Source: JAOPZW01 sp963764585
Lineage (GTDB): Bacteria > Actinomycetota > Thermoleophilia > Solirubrobacterales > Solirubrobacteraceae
NCBI GenBank assembly: GCA_963764585.1
Contig: CAVXTB010000003.1
Coordinates: forward strand, 372,001 to 436,000
Reading direction: 5' to 3'
Length of the DNA stretch: 64,000 nt
Each line of letters opens with the position of its first letter. The first letter of the stretch is position 1. The position numbers and the translations under genes were made by a program. Under the pieces are notes generated by a model. That model saw only the letters and a program-made list of their open reading frames with translations. It had not been told where the DNA came from and did not search any database. This document shows positions 1 to 7,285 of the stretch, piece by piece.

Positions 1-352
1 GCCGCGCGCACCCGGAGACCCGATCGATGCCGATCGTGCCCGGCGGGCGCTACGAACGCCAGCTGGCCGCGCTGCCCGCCGGGATCACCGCCCACGGCGA
101 CGCGCAGGTTCAGGTCATCGTCCCCCACGGCCCGCCGATGTCCCAGAGCGAGATGAACCCCCGGGCGCTGCGCGCCGGCGCTTGGACGGGCCTTGCCAGC
201 GTCGAGCGCGTCGTCGGCGAACGCGTCGACCGTCGCGTTCTCGGCGCGCACGCGTGGGGGTGACCCACCCGGGAGTCAGTCCCTCGCTGACGATGCAACC
301 TCGTCGCATGGGAGCCTTAGGCTCCTGGCAGAACGATGAAAGGAGCGAGCAG
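1..352. other. No gene recognised at left edge
   Basis: A frame open from the window edge (codons from position 3) runs to a TGA at 261-263 and could be the tail of a gene entering from the left, but its translation matches no family I recognise. Antisense frames are equally open because of the high G+C. Positions 264-340 hold no obvious structure. The Shine-Dalgarno of the next gene lies at 341-345. Confidence 0.3.
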
Positions 353-802
353 ATGGGGACGATCACCGGCTCCTCGGCAGCCGAGATCGAAGCGCCGATC
401 GAACGGGTCTGGGAAGTCGTGCAGGACATCCTGACCGCGCCGGAATGGCAGGGTGGGCTCAAGGACATGCAGGAGATCGAGCGCGACGCCGAAGGCCACG
501 TCACGCTCGCCGAGAGTTCCTCAGACGCCAAGGTTCGTACGATCAAATCGACGGTTCGCTTCGCCTACGACGGTCCAACCCGCCTGGACTGGCGTCAGGA
601 AAAGGGAGAGCTCAGGTCCGTTGACGGCTCGTGGGAGCTGGAGGACCTCGGCAATGAGCGCACCCGGGCGACCTACCGCCTCGACGTCGAACTGGGCCGT
701 GTGCTCGGGCTGGTCATCCGCGGCCCCTTGGTCGACGTGCTGCGCGGCCAGCTCGTGGGAGCGCGCGCGGGAGAGCTCAAGAAGCGCGTCGAAGGCCGGT
801 GA
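353..802 (+). CDS. SRPBCC family protein (START/Bet v1-like)
   Basis: A 149-residue protein with the pattern of the polyketide cyclase/dehydrase or CoxG-like SRPBCC fold: N-terminal strand with the motif AEIEAPIERVWEVVQD, a tryptophan-containing helix (APEWQGG), and repeated beta strands ending in an amphipathic C-terminal helix. These proteins bind hydrophobic ligands in a deep pocket; no catalytic residues can be assigned. I chose the ATG at 353 because AGGAG at 341-345 sits 7 nt upstream and the fold begins there; the open frame extends upstream without homology. It stands alone, so the ligand and role cannot be inferred from neighbours. Confidence 0.75.
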   Translation: MGTITGSSAAEIEAPIERVWEVVQDILTAPEWQGGLKDMQEIERDAEGHVTLAESSSDAKVRTIKSTVRFAYDGPTRLDWRQEKGELRSVDGSWELEDLGNERTRATYRLDVELGRVLGLVIRGPLVDVLRGQLVGARAGELKKRVEGR

Positions 803-1048
803 CGGAGTCGCGTTCGTGGGCGCTGCCATGCACGCGCCAGCGGACGCGCGGAGCGGCCGGCATGAGGCCTGTTCGTCCAACGCCACGCCCATCCGATGAC
901 CGGGCATCTGCGGTCATTCGGCCGAAGACCGGCGGTGACCCGGCCCCGCCCGACCACAAGCGCATGAGCCAAAGCGCTAGGGCGCGGTGAGCGTCGTGGT
1001 CGCCCCGGCGGCGAGGCGGCCGGCGAGCTCGGAGACCGCGGTCGCGCA

Positions 1049-1156
1049 CGGGTCGACGTCGAGGCCGAGGCCGGCGGCGCGCGCATCGCCCTGCGCCCGC
1101 GCTTCGACGAGGTCCACCTGTTCGATCCCGAAAGCGGGCTGCGACTCGACGCCTGA
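1049..1156 (+). pseudogene. Remnant of ABC-transporter ATPase C-terminus (MalK/UgpC-like)
   Basis: The last about 35 codons of this frame read like the extreme C-terminus of a sugar-type ABC ATPase (TOBE/OB region), with the characteristic ending VHLFDPESGLRL before the TGA at 1154-1156. Nothing upstream in any frame resembles an ATP-binding domain, Walker motif or start, so this looks like a decayed tail left after deletion. The surrounding 803-1264 stretch otherwise holds no gene I can support. The resemblance is short and could be chance. Confidence 0.35.
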
Positions 1157-1264
1157 CGGCGCGGGCGGGCCGTGGCGCTGCTCGCAGGGGCGTGCGCCAG
1201 TGCTTGCATCCCAACCCCGAGGGCGCGAGGATCGGTTCGGCGATCGACGAGAGGAGACGGGGCC

Positions 1265-1627
1265 ATGCCCGGTGTGGAATCGCGCGACTTCGACTCGCCT
1301 GACGAGACGAGGACGCCGGACAAGACGCGGGTGGATGTCGTGCGCATGGGCGCGACGACAGCCGCACGGATGACGTTCGAGCCAGGGTGGCGCTGGTCGG
1401 AATGCGTCAAGCCCGTCGCGGGAACCGAGAGCTGCCAGGCTCGCCACGTCGGCGTTGTCCACGCCGGCCGGCTGGCCATCAGGCACGAGGACGGCACCGA
1501 GGTCGAGATCGGTCCGGGCGAGGCGTACGTCATCGAGCCCGGCCACGACGCGTGGGTCGTCGGCAACGAGCGGTTCGTCGGCTTCGAGTTCGAGTCGCAA
1601 TCGGCGGAGGAATACGCGAAGGGCTAG
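1265..1627 (+). CDS. Cupin domain protein
   Basis: A 120-residue single-domain cupin. The conserved beta-barrel motifs are visible: a histidine-containing first motif around CQARHVGVVHAGRL, the turn HEDGTEVEIGPGEAYVI and the second motif PGHDAWVVGNE. This is the arrangement seen in small ethanolamine-utilisation or quercetinase-like cupins, which usually bind a metal. The ATG at 1265 has GAGGAG at 1251-1256, 8 nt upstream, which rules out the longer upstream reading. No operon partner is evident, and the reaction is unknown. Confidence 0.75.
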   Translation: MPGVESRDFDSPDETRTPDKTRVDVVRMGATTAARMTFEPGWRWSECVKPVAGTESCQARHVGVVHAGRLAIRHEDGTEVEIGPGEAYVIEPGHDAWVVGNERFVGFEFESQSAEEYAKG

Positions 1628-1706
1628 AGCCGAGCGTCCGCAGCAAGCTCGGCGTCGTGCCAGCCCACATGAGCCTGCGCAACACCGAGCGATCACCACG
1701 GCGTGG

Positions 1707-2168
1707 TCAATCGAAGAGCGGCAGGGGTCCGGCCTTCAAGCACTCGGCGCGCGTCACCCAGCGGTAGGACTCGATGTTGTTCCACCAGCGGTGGGGCAGC
1801 TGGCCCTTGTCGTTGATGAAGATGCAGTCGCGCGCGCCGCGGTAGCCGGGCAGACCGTAGACGATGACGTCGCCCTTGTTGGCCGGGACTCCGTTGTTCC
1901 AGACGTAGCGCGAGGTGTCGCCGACGGTCTCGCCGGTGTCGCCGCCCTCGTAGCGGTCGTTGTCGAGATTCGGGTCCGAGCCTGCGAAGTGGTAGAAGCC
2001 GCCGTTGGCGTCTTCGTTGAAGTACAGGCAGAACTGGCCCATCGGGCACGCGTGGAACGCCGCCGACGCCGGCGCAGCTGAAAGGCAGAGCAGTGCCGTG
2101 CCGGCGAGCAGCGCCGCGACGCCGACGGCGATGACGATGCGGCGGGAGCGCGTGATGACGTGGATCAT
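1707..2168 (-). CDS. Secreted peptidase inhibitor family I36-like protein
   Basis: A 153-residue protein with a clear signal peptide: basic start (HVITRSRR), about 20 hydrophobic residues and an Ala-x-Ala cleavage site (PASAA). The mature part begins with cysteines in CPMGQFCLYFNED and continues with Gly/Asn/Tyr-rich strands, like the beta/gamma-crystallin-type fold of the I36 family (Streptomyces metalloproteinase inhibitor). The start at 2168 was preferred to an in-frame ATG 39 nt further upstream because AGGAGG lies just 5' of it. Acts outside the cell; inhibitory activity itself is not shown by the sequence. Confidence 0.7.
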   Translation of the reverse strand: MIHVITRSRRIVIAVGVAALLAGTALLCLSAAPASAAFHACPMGQFCLYFNEDANGGFYHFAGSDPNLDNDRYEGGDTGETVGDTSRYVWNNGVPANKGDVIVYGLPGYRGARDCIFINDKGQLPHRWWNNIESYRWVTRAECLKAGPLPLFD

Positions 2169-2344
2169 GTTGGTCCTCCTGTCGCTGGTTTCCGCAGTCA
2201 GCACCAATGACGGGAAGACGGCTGAGATATTCCATCGCGAGCGCAGTTGACGTTCTCGGGAGTCAGGGCAGTGTCGGAGTCCTCCGGGGCGCCCTGCGAC
2301 TCGGCGCTTGACTCTGCCCCAAGGGCAGGCCGCACGATGCGAGC

Positions 2345-2818
2345 ATGTTCGTCATCAAGGAGCGAGACGTCCCCGAGCAGACCGTGCTCACCGAGCAGCG
2401 CAGCGTGCGCGCGGGCGATCTCATCGAGTTCCTGGACGCGGCGCGCAGCCGCCTGTTCCAGTCGGCCGGCGGCGGCGTGGCCGGGGCGTGGTTCGTCGTC
2501 TACCACGGACCGGTGAGCGAGGAGGCCGACGTTCCCGTCGAGGTGTGCGTGCCGATCGCGGGTGAACGGCCGGCCGGCCCGGCGACGCGCCGCGAGCCAG
2601 CGCACCGCGAGGCTTACGTGCGGCTGCGCAAGACGCAGGTCGAGTACCCGCAGATCCTGTCGGCGTACGACGGCGTCGAGCAGTGGATCGAGGCGCGCGG
2701 GCTGGCGGCGGTCGACGCCCCGCGCGAGGTCTACTTCGTCGCGGACTTCGCCGCCGCCGCCCCGGACGACGAGGTCTGCGACGTGGCGTTCCCGATCGGG
2801 TGGCTCAGGGGCGCGTGA
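2345..2818 (+). CDS. GyrI-like / AraC effector-binding domain protein
   Basis: A 157-residue protein with the two-repeat SHS2 layout of GyrI-like small-molecule binding domains: KERDVPEQTVLTEQRSV at the N-terminus, a helix, a strand WFVVYHG, then the acidic segment EEADVPVEVCVPI, and a second copy ending in DDEVCDVAFPIGW. Standalone members bind or hydrolyse toxic small molecules, or act as effector sensors. There is no DNA-binding domain. Its stop overlaps the end of the convergent MFS gene by 14 nt. No strong Shine-Dalgarno is visible. Confidence 0.7.
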   Translation: MFVIKERDVPEQTVLTEQRSVRAGDLIEFLDAARSRLFQSAGGGVAGAWFVVYHGPVSEEADVPVEVCVPIAGERPAGPATRREPAHREAYVRLRKTQVEYPQILSAYDGVEQWIEARGLAAVDAPREVYFVADFAAAAPDDEVCDVAFPIGWLRGA

Positions 2819-4058
2819 CCACCGCAACGCGCCCGAGCGCGTGGCGCCGTAGGAGGCGCGAGGTGGGCAGGAGCGCGATGGCGCCGTAGGCCATCGTGAG
2901 GGCGCCGAGACCGATGAGCGTCCCCTCGACGCCCACCAGCCAGACGGCCACCGGCGCGAGCAGCGCGCCGGCCGCGATGCCGCCGATCGAGGCGGATAGG
3001 ACGATCCCGTAGGCGCGGCCGAAGACGGCGGGGTCGAGCGAGCGCTGCAGGTTGGTGTCCGCGACGACGTCGGTGACGATGGAGCCGGCGCCGAAGAACG
3101 CTGCGAGCGCGAGCACTCCCGGCAGCCAGCCGGCGACGCCGAGGAACGGCAGCGGCACCGCGAGCAGGACGACAGCGGCGCCGAGCGCGATCCGCGGCTG
3201 CCGCGTGGCCGCGGCGCGATCCGCGGCGCCGGCGGCGAGCACCCCGCCCACGGCGGATGCCGACAGCAGGTAGCCGTAGCCGCCGGGCCCGAGGTCCAGG
3301 CGATCGGCCACGAGGACGAACAGGACGGTCAGCGCACCGTAGAGCGCGCTGGCCAAGACCTCGGCTCCGACGACCGGAAGCGTGTCGCGGTGGCTGCGCA
3401 GGCCGTGCCAGCCGGCGGCGACGTCCGAGAGCACCGTCCCGGTCGGCGCAGCGCCCGAGCGGCGCAGCGCCTCGCGCGGCAGCGCGGCCACGACGGCGGC
3501 GCCGATCAGGAACGTCACGCCGTTGACCGCGAACGCGACGGCGGCCGAGCCCAGCAGGAGCAGCACCGCTCCGATGACCGGCCCGGCGACCACGCAGATG
3601 TGCGTGATGCCGACGCGCGCGGCGTTTGCGGCCGGAAGCTGCTCGTCGACGACGAGCCGCGGCACGATCGCGACGACCGTCGACGGATAGGCGGCGCCGG
3701 CGGCGGTGCTGAGCGCGGCAAGGATCGGGGCGAGGACGATCGGCGCGCCGGTGACGGCGACCGCGGCGAGCGCGGCCATGCAGGCGGCGCGCACGAGATC
3801 GGAGCCGATGAGGAGCCGCCGGCGGTCGAGACGATCGGCGAGGGCGCCGGCCAGCGGGCCGAGGACGACCATCGGCAGGACGCGGGCGCCGGTCGCAATG
3901 CCGACCCAGGCAGAGGATCCCGTGCGGTCGTAGACGAGCGCGAGAAGAGCGAGGTTGTAGAGCCAATCGCCGGCCTGAGAGGCGGCCAGGCCGGACAGCA
4001 GGAGCCTCAGGTCGCGCACGCGCAGGGCGACGCGGAACGGTGCGGCGGGGTTGAGCAT
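2805..4058 (-). CDS. MFS transporter (drug-efflux-like)
   Basis: A 417-residue 12-TM major facilitator. It starts with RVALRVRDLRLLLSGL, typical of the MFS_3/enterobactin-exporter-like group, and has the loop 2-3 motif LAGALADRLDRRRLLIGSD between TM2 and TM3. Likely an exporter of small hydrophobic compounds; substrate unknown. The ATG at 4058 has GAGG close upstream. The 240 nt leader upstream contains a five-codon ORF and a strong hairpin (4092-4161), suggesting control by attenuation. Next upstream on the same strand is a giant LuxR-type regulator, a plausible controller. Confidence 0.85.
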   Translation of the reverse strand: MLNPAAPFRVALRVRDLRLLLSGLAASQAGDWLYNLALLALVYDRTGSSAWVGIATGARVLPMVVLGPLAGALADRLDRRRLLIGSDLVRAACMAALAAVAVTGAPIVLAPILAALSTAAGAAYPSTVVAIVPRLVVDEQLPAANAARVGITHICVVAGPVIGAVLLLLGSAAVAFAVNGVTFLIGAAVVAALPREALRRSGAAPTGTVLSDVAAGWHGLRSHRDTLPVVGAEVLASALYGALTVLFVLVADRLDLGPGGYGYLLSASAVGGVLAAGAADRAAATRQPRIALGAAVVLLAVPLPFLGVAGWLPGVLALAAFFGAGSIVTDVVADTNLQRSLDPAVFGRAYGIVLSASIGGIAAGALLAPVAVWLVGVEGTLIGLGALTMAYGAIALLPTSRLLRRHALGRVAVVTRP

Positions 4059-4091
4059 GGAGACCTCGGAAGGGTCGGAGGAGGAGAGGCG

Positions 4092-4122
4092 CGCCGCGGA
4101 GCCCGTCGAGGGCTCCGCGGCG
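4092..4122 (-). terminator. Strong hairpin in MFS leader (candidate attenuator)
   Basis: Arms 4092-4104 and 4110-4122 are perfectly complementary over 13 bp (core CCGCGGAGCCC) with a 5-nt loop, a very stable structure. It starts 21 nt after the stop of a five-codon ORF and ends about 33 nt before the MFS start codon. There is no U-tract, which is common for high-GC terminators. Position between a tiny ORF and a transporter gene suggests a conditional terminator. Confidence 0.55.
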
Positions 4123-4143
4123 GCGGCAGATCGGGGGCGAGGA

Positions 4144-4161
4144 CTAGTACCACTGGTTCAT
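4144..4161 (-). CDS. Five-codon leader ORF encoding MNQWY
   Basis: ATG AAC CAG TGG TAC TAG is preceded by GAAGGAG (4168-4174) with a 6-nt spacer, one of the best Shine-Dalgarno matches in the window. The peptide MNQWY holds two rare aromatic residues at its end, as expected for a ribosome-stalling leader. It is followed by a 13-bp hairpin and then the MFS gene. Alternatively it could be a minimal RiPP precursor like the pentapeptides of the biarylitide family, but no cytochrome P450 lies nearby. Function is inference from layout. Confidence 0.5.
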   Translation of the reverse strand: MNQWY

Positions 4162-4205
4162 GTCTTGCTCCTTCGTGTCGTCGCTGGCGTAGGAGCAGCA
4201 TGCGG

Positions 4206-4301
4206 CTAAGACCCCCCTCTGCGCATCGGGCAGCTGGCCGGTCTTCACGCGCTGCGCCGCTGCCCTACGCGGCCACGCCGGCGGCTAAGCAGGGGTCTTA
4301 G
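4206..4301. repeat. Inverted repeat CTAAGACCCC...GGGGTCTTAG
   Basis: A 10-bp perfect inverted repeat (4206-4215 and 4292-4301) flanks 76 bp between the LuxR-type gene and the MFS leader; GCGGCTAAG also occurs twice directly (4202-4210 and 4281-4289). The distal copy contains the stop codon of the LuxR gene. Such spaced dyads can be regulator sites or a long-range terminator stem. Confidence 0.4.
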
Positions 4302-7183
4302 AGCCCGTGGCGGTGCGCTACGGCAGCCGCCTCGCCGCGGCTGGCGACGCCGAGCTTGCCGAGGATGTTCGACACGTGGACGCTGGCCGTCTTGCGGCTG
4401 ATGAAGAGCGCTTCGGCGATCTGCGGGTTCGAGCGCCCGTCGGCGAGCAGCGCCAGCACCTCGCGCTCGCGGTCGGTGAGACCGAACTCGGACTCGACGG
4501 CCGGCGCCCGGTCGTCGAGCGGCACACGGGCGCGACGGGCGAGCGAGCGTGCCTCGTCGACCAGCGGTGCGGCGCCGAGGGTCGCGGCGAGCGCGAGCGC
4601 CTCGCCCAGCGGGGCGGCCGCCCCGTCGCGATCGCCTAGTGCGCACAGGCTCTCCGCGTGGCTCAGCAGTGCGTAGGCGAGCGGGTAGGGATCCTCGGCC
4701 AGGCGGCAGGCATCCACCGCCCCCGCCCACCCCCCGCCCGTCTCCGCGCCGGCGAGAGCGCGATAGCCGCGCGCCCTCGGCGTGTTCGCCGGTAGCACAC
4801 CCGCCAGGGCGTTCAGAGCGGCGATCCGGTCCTGTGCCGGCTCGGCGGCCTGAGCCTCCACGCGCTGACCGAGCCACACCAGCGGCCACCCGTAGCGGTC
4901 CAGCGCGTCCTCGCGATCGAGTGCCCGCCGGACGATCTCGCGCGCGCCGTCGAGATCGGCACGGGCCCGGCTCAGCTCGGCGCGGGCGAATTCCTCCTGG
5001 ATCTCCAACAACTCGGGGCCAGGAGCCAGCGTCAGCCGGTCGGCGGAGGCGATGTCATCGGCCGCCGCCTCGAAGCGCCCGGCCAGTGCCGCGATCGTGG
5101 CCCGCAGCATGAGCATCCGGACGCTGTAGTAGTCGATCACGCCCGCGTCGAGGGTCTCCGTGAGCACGGCCTCGGCCTCGTCCCAGCGCCCGAGCTGGAG
5201 CAGCGACTCGGCCTGGTTGTGGCGCAGCACAACGCCCAGCACGTTGCGGGTGAGCCCTACTCGCGCGGCGAGCTCGAGCCCCCGGCCGGCCGTCTCCACC
5301 GCCTCCGCGGACCGGCCGAGCATCTCGAGCAGGTCCGACAGATTCAGATGCGCACGGAGCGCCATCTCGTGGTCGCCCACGACCTCCGCGAGCTCGAGGC
5401 CCTCGCGCACGATGGCGGGTCCCTCCTCGGAGTCGTCGAGGTATGCGCGCGCGGTCCCGAGTGTGATCAGGGAGTCCGCCTTGTCCTTGCGAGCACCCGC
5501 CGCCTCGGCGGCCGCCACTGCCAGCTCCGCGGCCGCAGCCGCCGACTTGAAGTCGGCGTCCATCAGCCGTCGATGGGCGAGCGACGCCAGCACCGAGGCG
5601 CGGGCGACCGTCGGGGGTTCCGCCGGGAGCTGGGAAGCAGCGCGCTCGAGCGATTCGGTGGCCTCGTCGTGGCGACTCAGCACGGTCAGCGCGCGGGCAC
5701 GGGCCTGCAGAAGGAGCGCGTGGCGCTGCGGGTCGGCCTCGGCTCCCGGCTCGGCAAGCGCCTCGTCGACCAGCGCAACCGCGCGATCAGGCTCGCCGGC
5801 GGCATAGGCGGTGAGGGCGGTGCGGCGGAGCAGCTCGATCAGGTCGACGCCGCAGCGCTCCGCCGCGTCCGGGACGCTTGGCCACGTCTCCAGCGCACGC
5901 TCGAGGTGGCGCAGCGCCTCGGCCGGCGCGTAGGCGGCGGCGAGCCGCGCGGCGTCGACGTAGGCCGGCAGCGCGCGCGGGAGATCGTGCGATGCCGACC
6001 AGTGCAGGGCGAGCGCGGCCGCGCGGGTGGCGTCGCCCTCGGCGGTCCCCGCCTCGGCGCACAGCGCCCGCGCGTAGGCCGAGTGGATCCGCACCCGCTC
6101 GCGCGGGAGCAGGTCGCCATAGATCGCGTCGCGCGTCAGGGCGTGGCGGAACACGTAGCCGTGACCGTTCGCGTCGACGAGCAGCACGTGGTGCTCGACC
6201 GCCTCGCGCAGGGCGGCGTCGAGGGCCCCCTCGTCGAGGCCGGCCACCGCGCCGAGCAGCTCGTCCGGTACCGAGCGCCCGCCCGCGGCCGCGGTGCGCA
6301 GCACCTCTTGCGTGGGCACCGAGAGCCGCTCCATGCGCGCCAGCAGCACGTCGCGCAGGGTCACCGGCAGCTCGTCCGGGCGGCCGCCGGTCTGGATGGC
6401 TCCGAGGATCTCCTCGACGAGGAACGCGTTGCCCTCCGAGCGGTCATAGACCAGCTCGACGAGATCACGCGCGGGTCGCGCACCGAGGATCCCCTTGAGC
6501 TGGCCGGCGACGTCCTCGGGCCCGAAGCGCTCGAGCTCGAGGCGCTGGACCGAGCGGACCCGCTCCCAGCCGGTGAGCAACGGGCGCAGCGGATGAGCGC
6601 GGTGCAGCTCGTCGGACCGGAAGGTCACGACCGCCAGCACGCGCGTGCCGCGAAGCGCGCGGACGAGCAGCGTCACGAGATCGAGCGTGGAGCGGTCCCC
6701 CCAGTGGAGGTCCTCGATCACGAACAGCAGCGGGCGGTCGGCGGCGAGCCGCTGGATGACGCCCAGCACGAGCTCCAGCAGCCGCGCGGCGCTCGTCTCC
6801 CCGTGCGCGGCGTCTGGGTCGAGCTCGGGCAGCAGGCGCGCGAGCTCCGTGCGGGCCGGGCCGAGGAAATCGTCGAGCGCCTCCGGTGGGGTCACGCGCG
6901 TCAGCGAGCGCAGCGCGTCGGCCAGCGGCGCGAACGGCAGGCCCTCGCCGCCGAGCTCGACGCAGCTGCCGACCAGTACCCGCGCGCCGGCCGCGGCCGC
7001 CCGCTCCGCGGCCTCCTCGACCAGCCGCGTCTTGCCCACTCCGGCCTCACCGCCGAGCAGCACCACCCTGGGAGCGCCCCCGATCGCCTCGTCGAGCGCC
7101 ACCGTCAGCGCCGACAGCTCGGCCACCCTGCCGACGAGCACCGGACTGACGAGACCGCGCCGCACCGGATGATGGTCTCGCAT
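4298..7183 (-). CDS. Large LuxR-family ATPase regulator (LAL type)
   Basis: A 961-residue transcription factor. Residues 44-52 form the Walker A motif GGEAGVGKT of a STAND-type AAA domain, with the Walker B-like strand LLFVIEDLHWGD further on. A long alpha-helical TPR-like region follows (about 370-870). The C-terminus (about 897-961) is a LuxR/GerE helix-turn-helix with LTDREREVLALLADG and ISRKTASVHVSNILGKL. Such MalT-like proteins sense a ligand or protein through the helical region, use ATP to oligomerise and activate transcription. It is divergent from the MMPL transporter and lies upstream of the MFS gene, its likely targets. Confidence 0.9.
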   Translation of the reverse strand: MRDHHPVRRGLVSPVLVGRVAELSALTVALDEAIGGAPRVVLLGGEAGVGKTRLVEEAAERAAAAGARVLVGSCVELGGEGLPFAPLADALRSLTRVTPPEALDDFLGPARTELARLLPELDPDAAHGETSAARLLELVLGVIQRLAADRPLLFVIEDLHWGDRSTLDLVTLLVRALRGTRVLAVVTFRSDELHRAHPLRPLLTGWERVRSVQRLELERFGPEDVAGQLKGILGARPARDLVELVYDRSEGNAFLVEEILGAIQTGGRPDELPVTLRDVLLARMERLSVPTQEVLRTAAAGGRSVPDELLGAVAGLDEGALDAALREAVEHHVLLVDANGHGYVFRHALTRDAIYGDLLPRERVRIHSAYARALCAEAGTAEGDATRAAALALHWSASHDLPRALPAYVDAARLAAAYAPAEALRHLERALETWPSVPDAAERCGVDLIELLRRTALTAYAAGEPDRAVALVDEALAEPGAEADPQRHALLLQARARALTVLSRHDEATESLERAASQLPAEPPTVARASVLASLAHRRLMDADFKSAAAAAELAVAAAEAAGARKDKADSLITLGTARAYLDDSEEGPAIVREGLELAEVVGDHEMALRAHLNLSDLLEMLGRSAEAVETAGRGLELAARVGLTRNVLGVVLRHNQAESLLQLGRWDEAEAVLTETLDAGVIDYYSVRMLMLRATIAALAGRFEAAADDIASADRLTLAPGPELLEIQEEFARAELSRARADLDGAREIVRRALDREDALDRYGWPLVWLGQRVEAQAAEPAQDRIAALNALAGVLPANTPRARGYRALAGAETGGGWAGAVDACRLAEDPYPLAYALLSHAESLCALGDRDGAAAPLGEALALAATLGAAPLVDEARSLARRARVPLDDRAPAVESEFGLTDREREVLALLADGRSNPQIAEALFISRKTASVHVSNILGKLGVASRGEAAAVAHRHGL

Positions 7184-7285
7184 CCATGGCTTTCGTGACG
7201 AGGAGGCGCGCCTTTACCGGCGTCGTACCGGCGTGCAACTGCGCCGCGCTGCACTCCTGGCGAAACGAACGTCAGGGAGCCATCG

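Noticed and set aside
27..263. Open frame at the left edge
   Set aside because: Open on both strands due to high G+C; no family match, no Shine-Dalgarno; listed only as an unassigned stretch.
4200..4301. Plus-strand ORF after AGGAGCAGCATG opposite the MFS leader
   Set aside because: Its sequence is low in information, it runs into the end of the LuxR gene, and the more compelling reading is on the minus strand.
5219..7198. 659-residue plus-strand ORF opposite the LuxR-type regulator
   Set aside because: It is a codon-bias shadow: the minus strand encodes clear Walker A and LuxR motifs over the same DNA.
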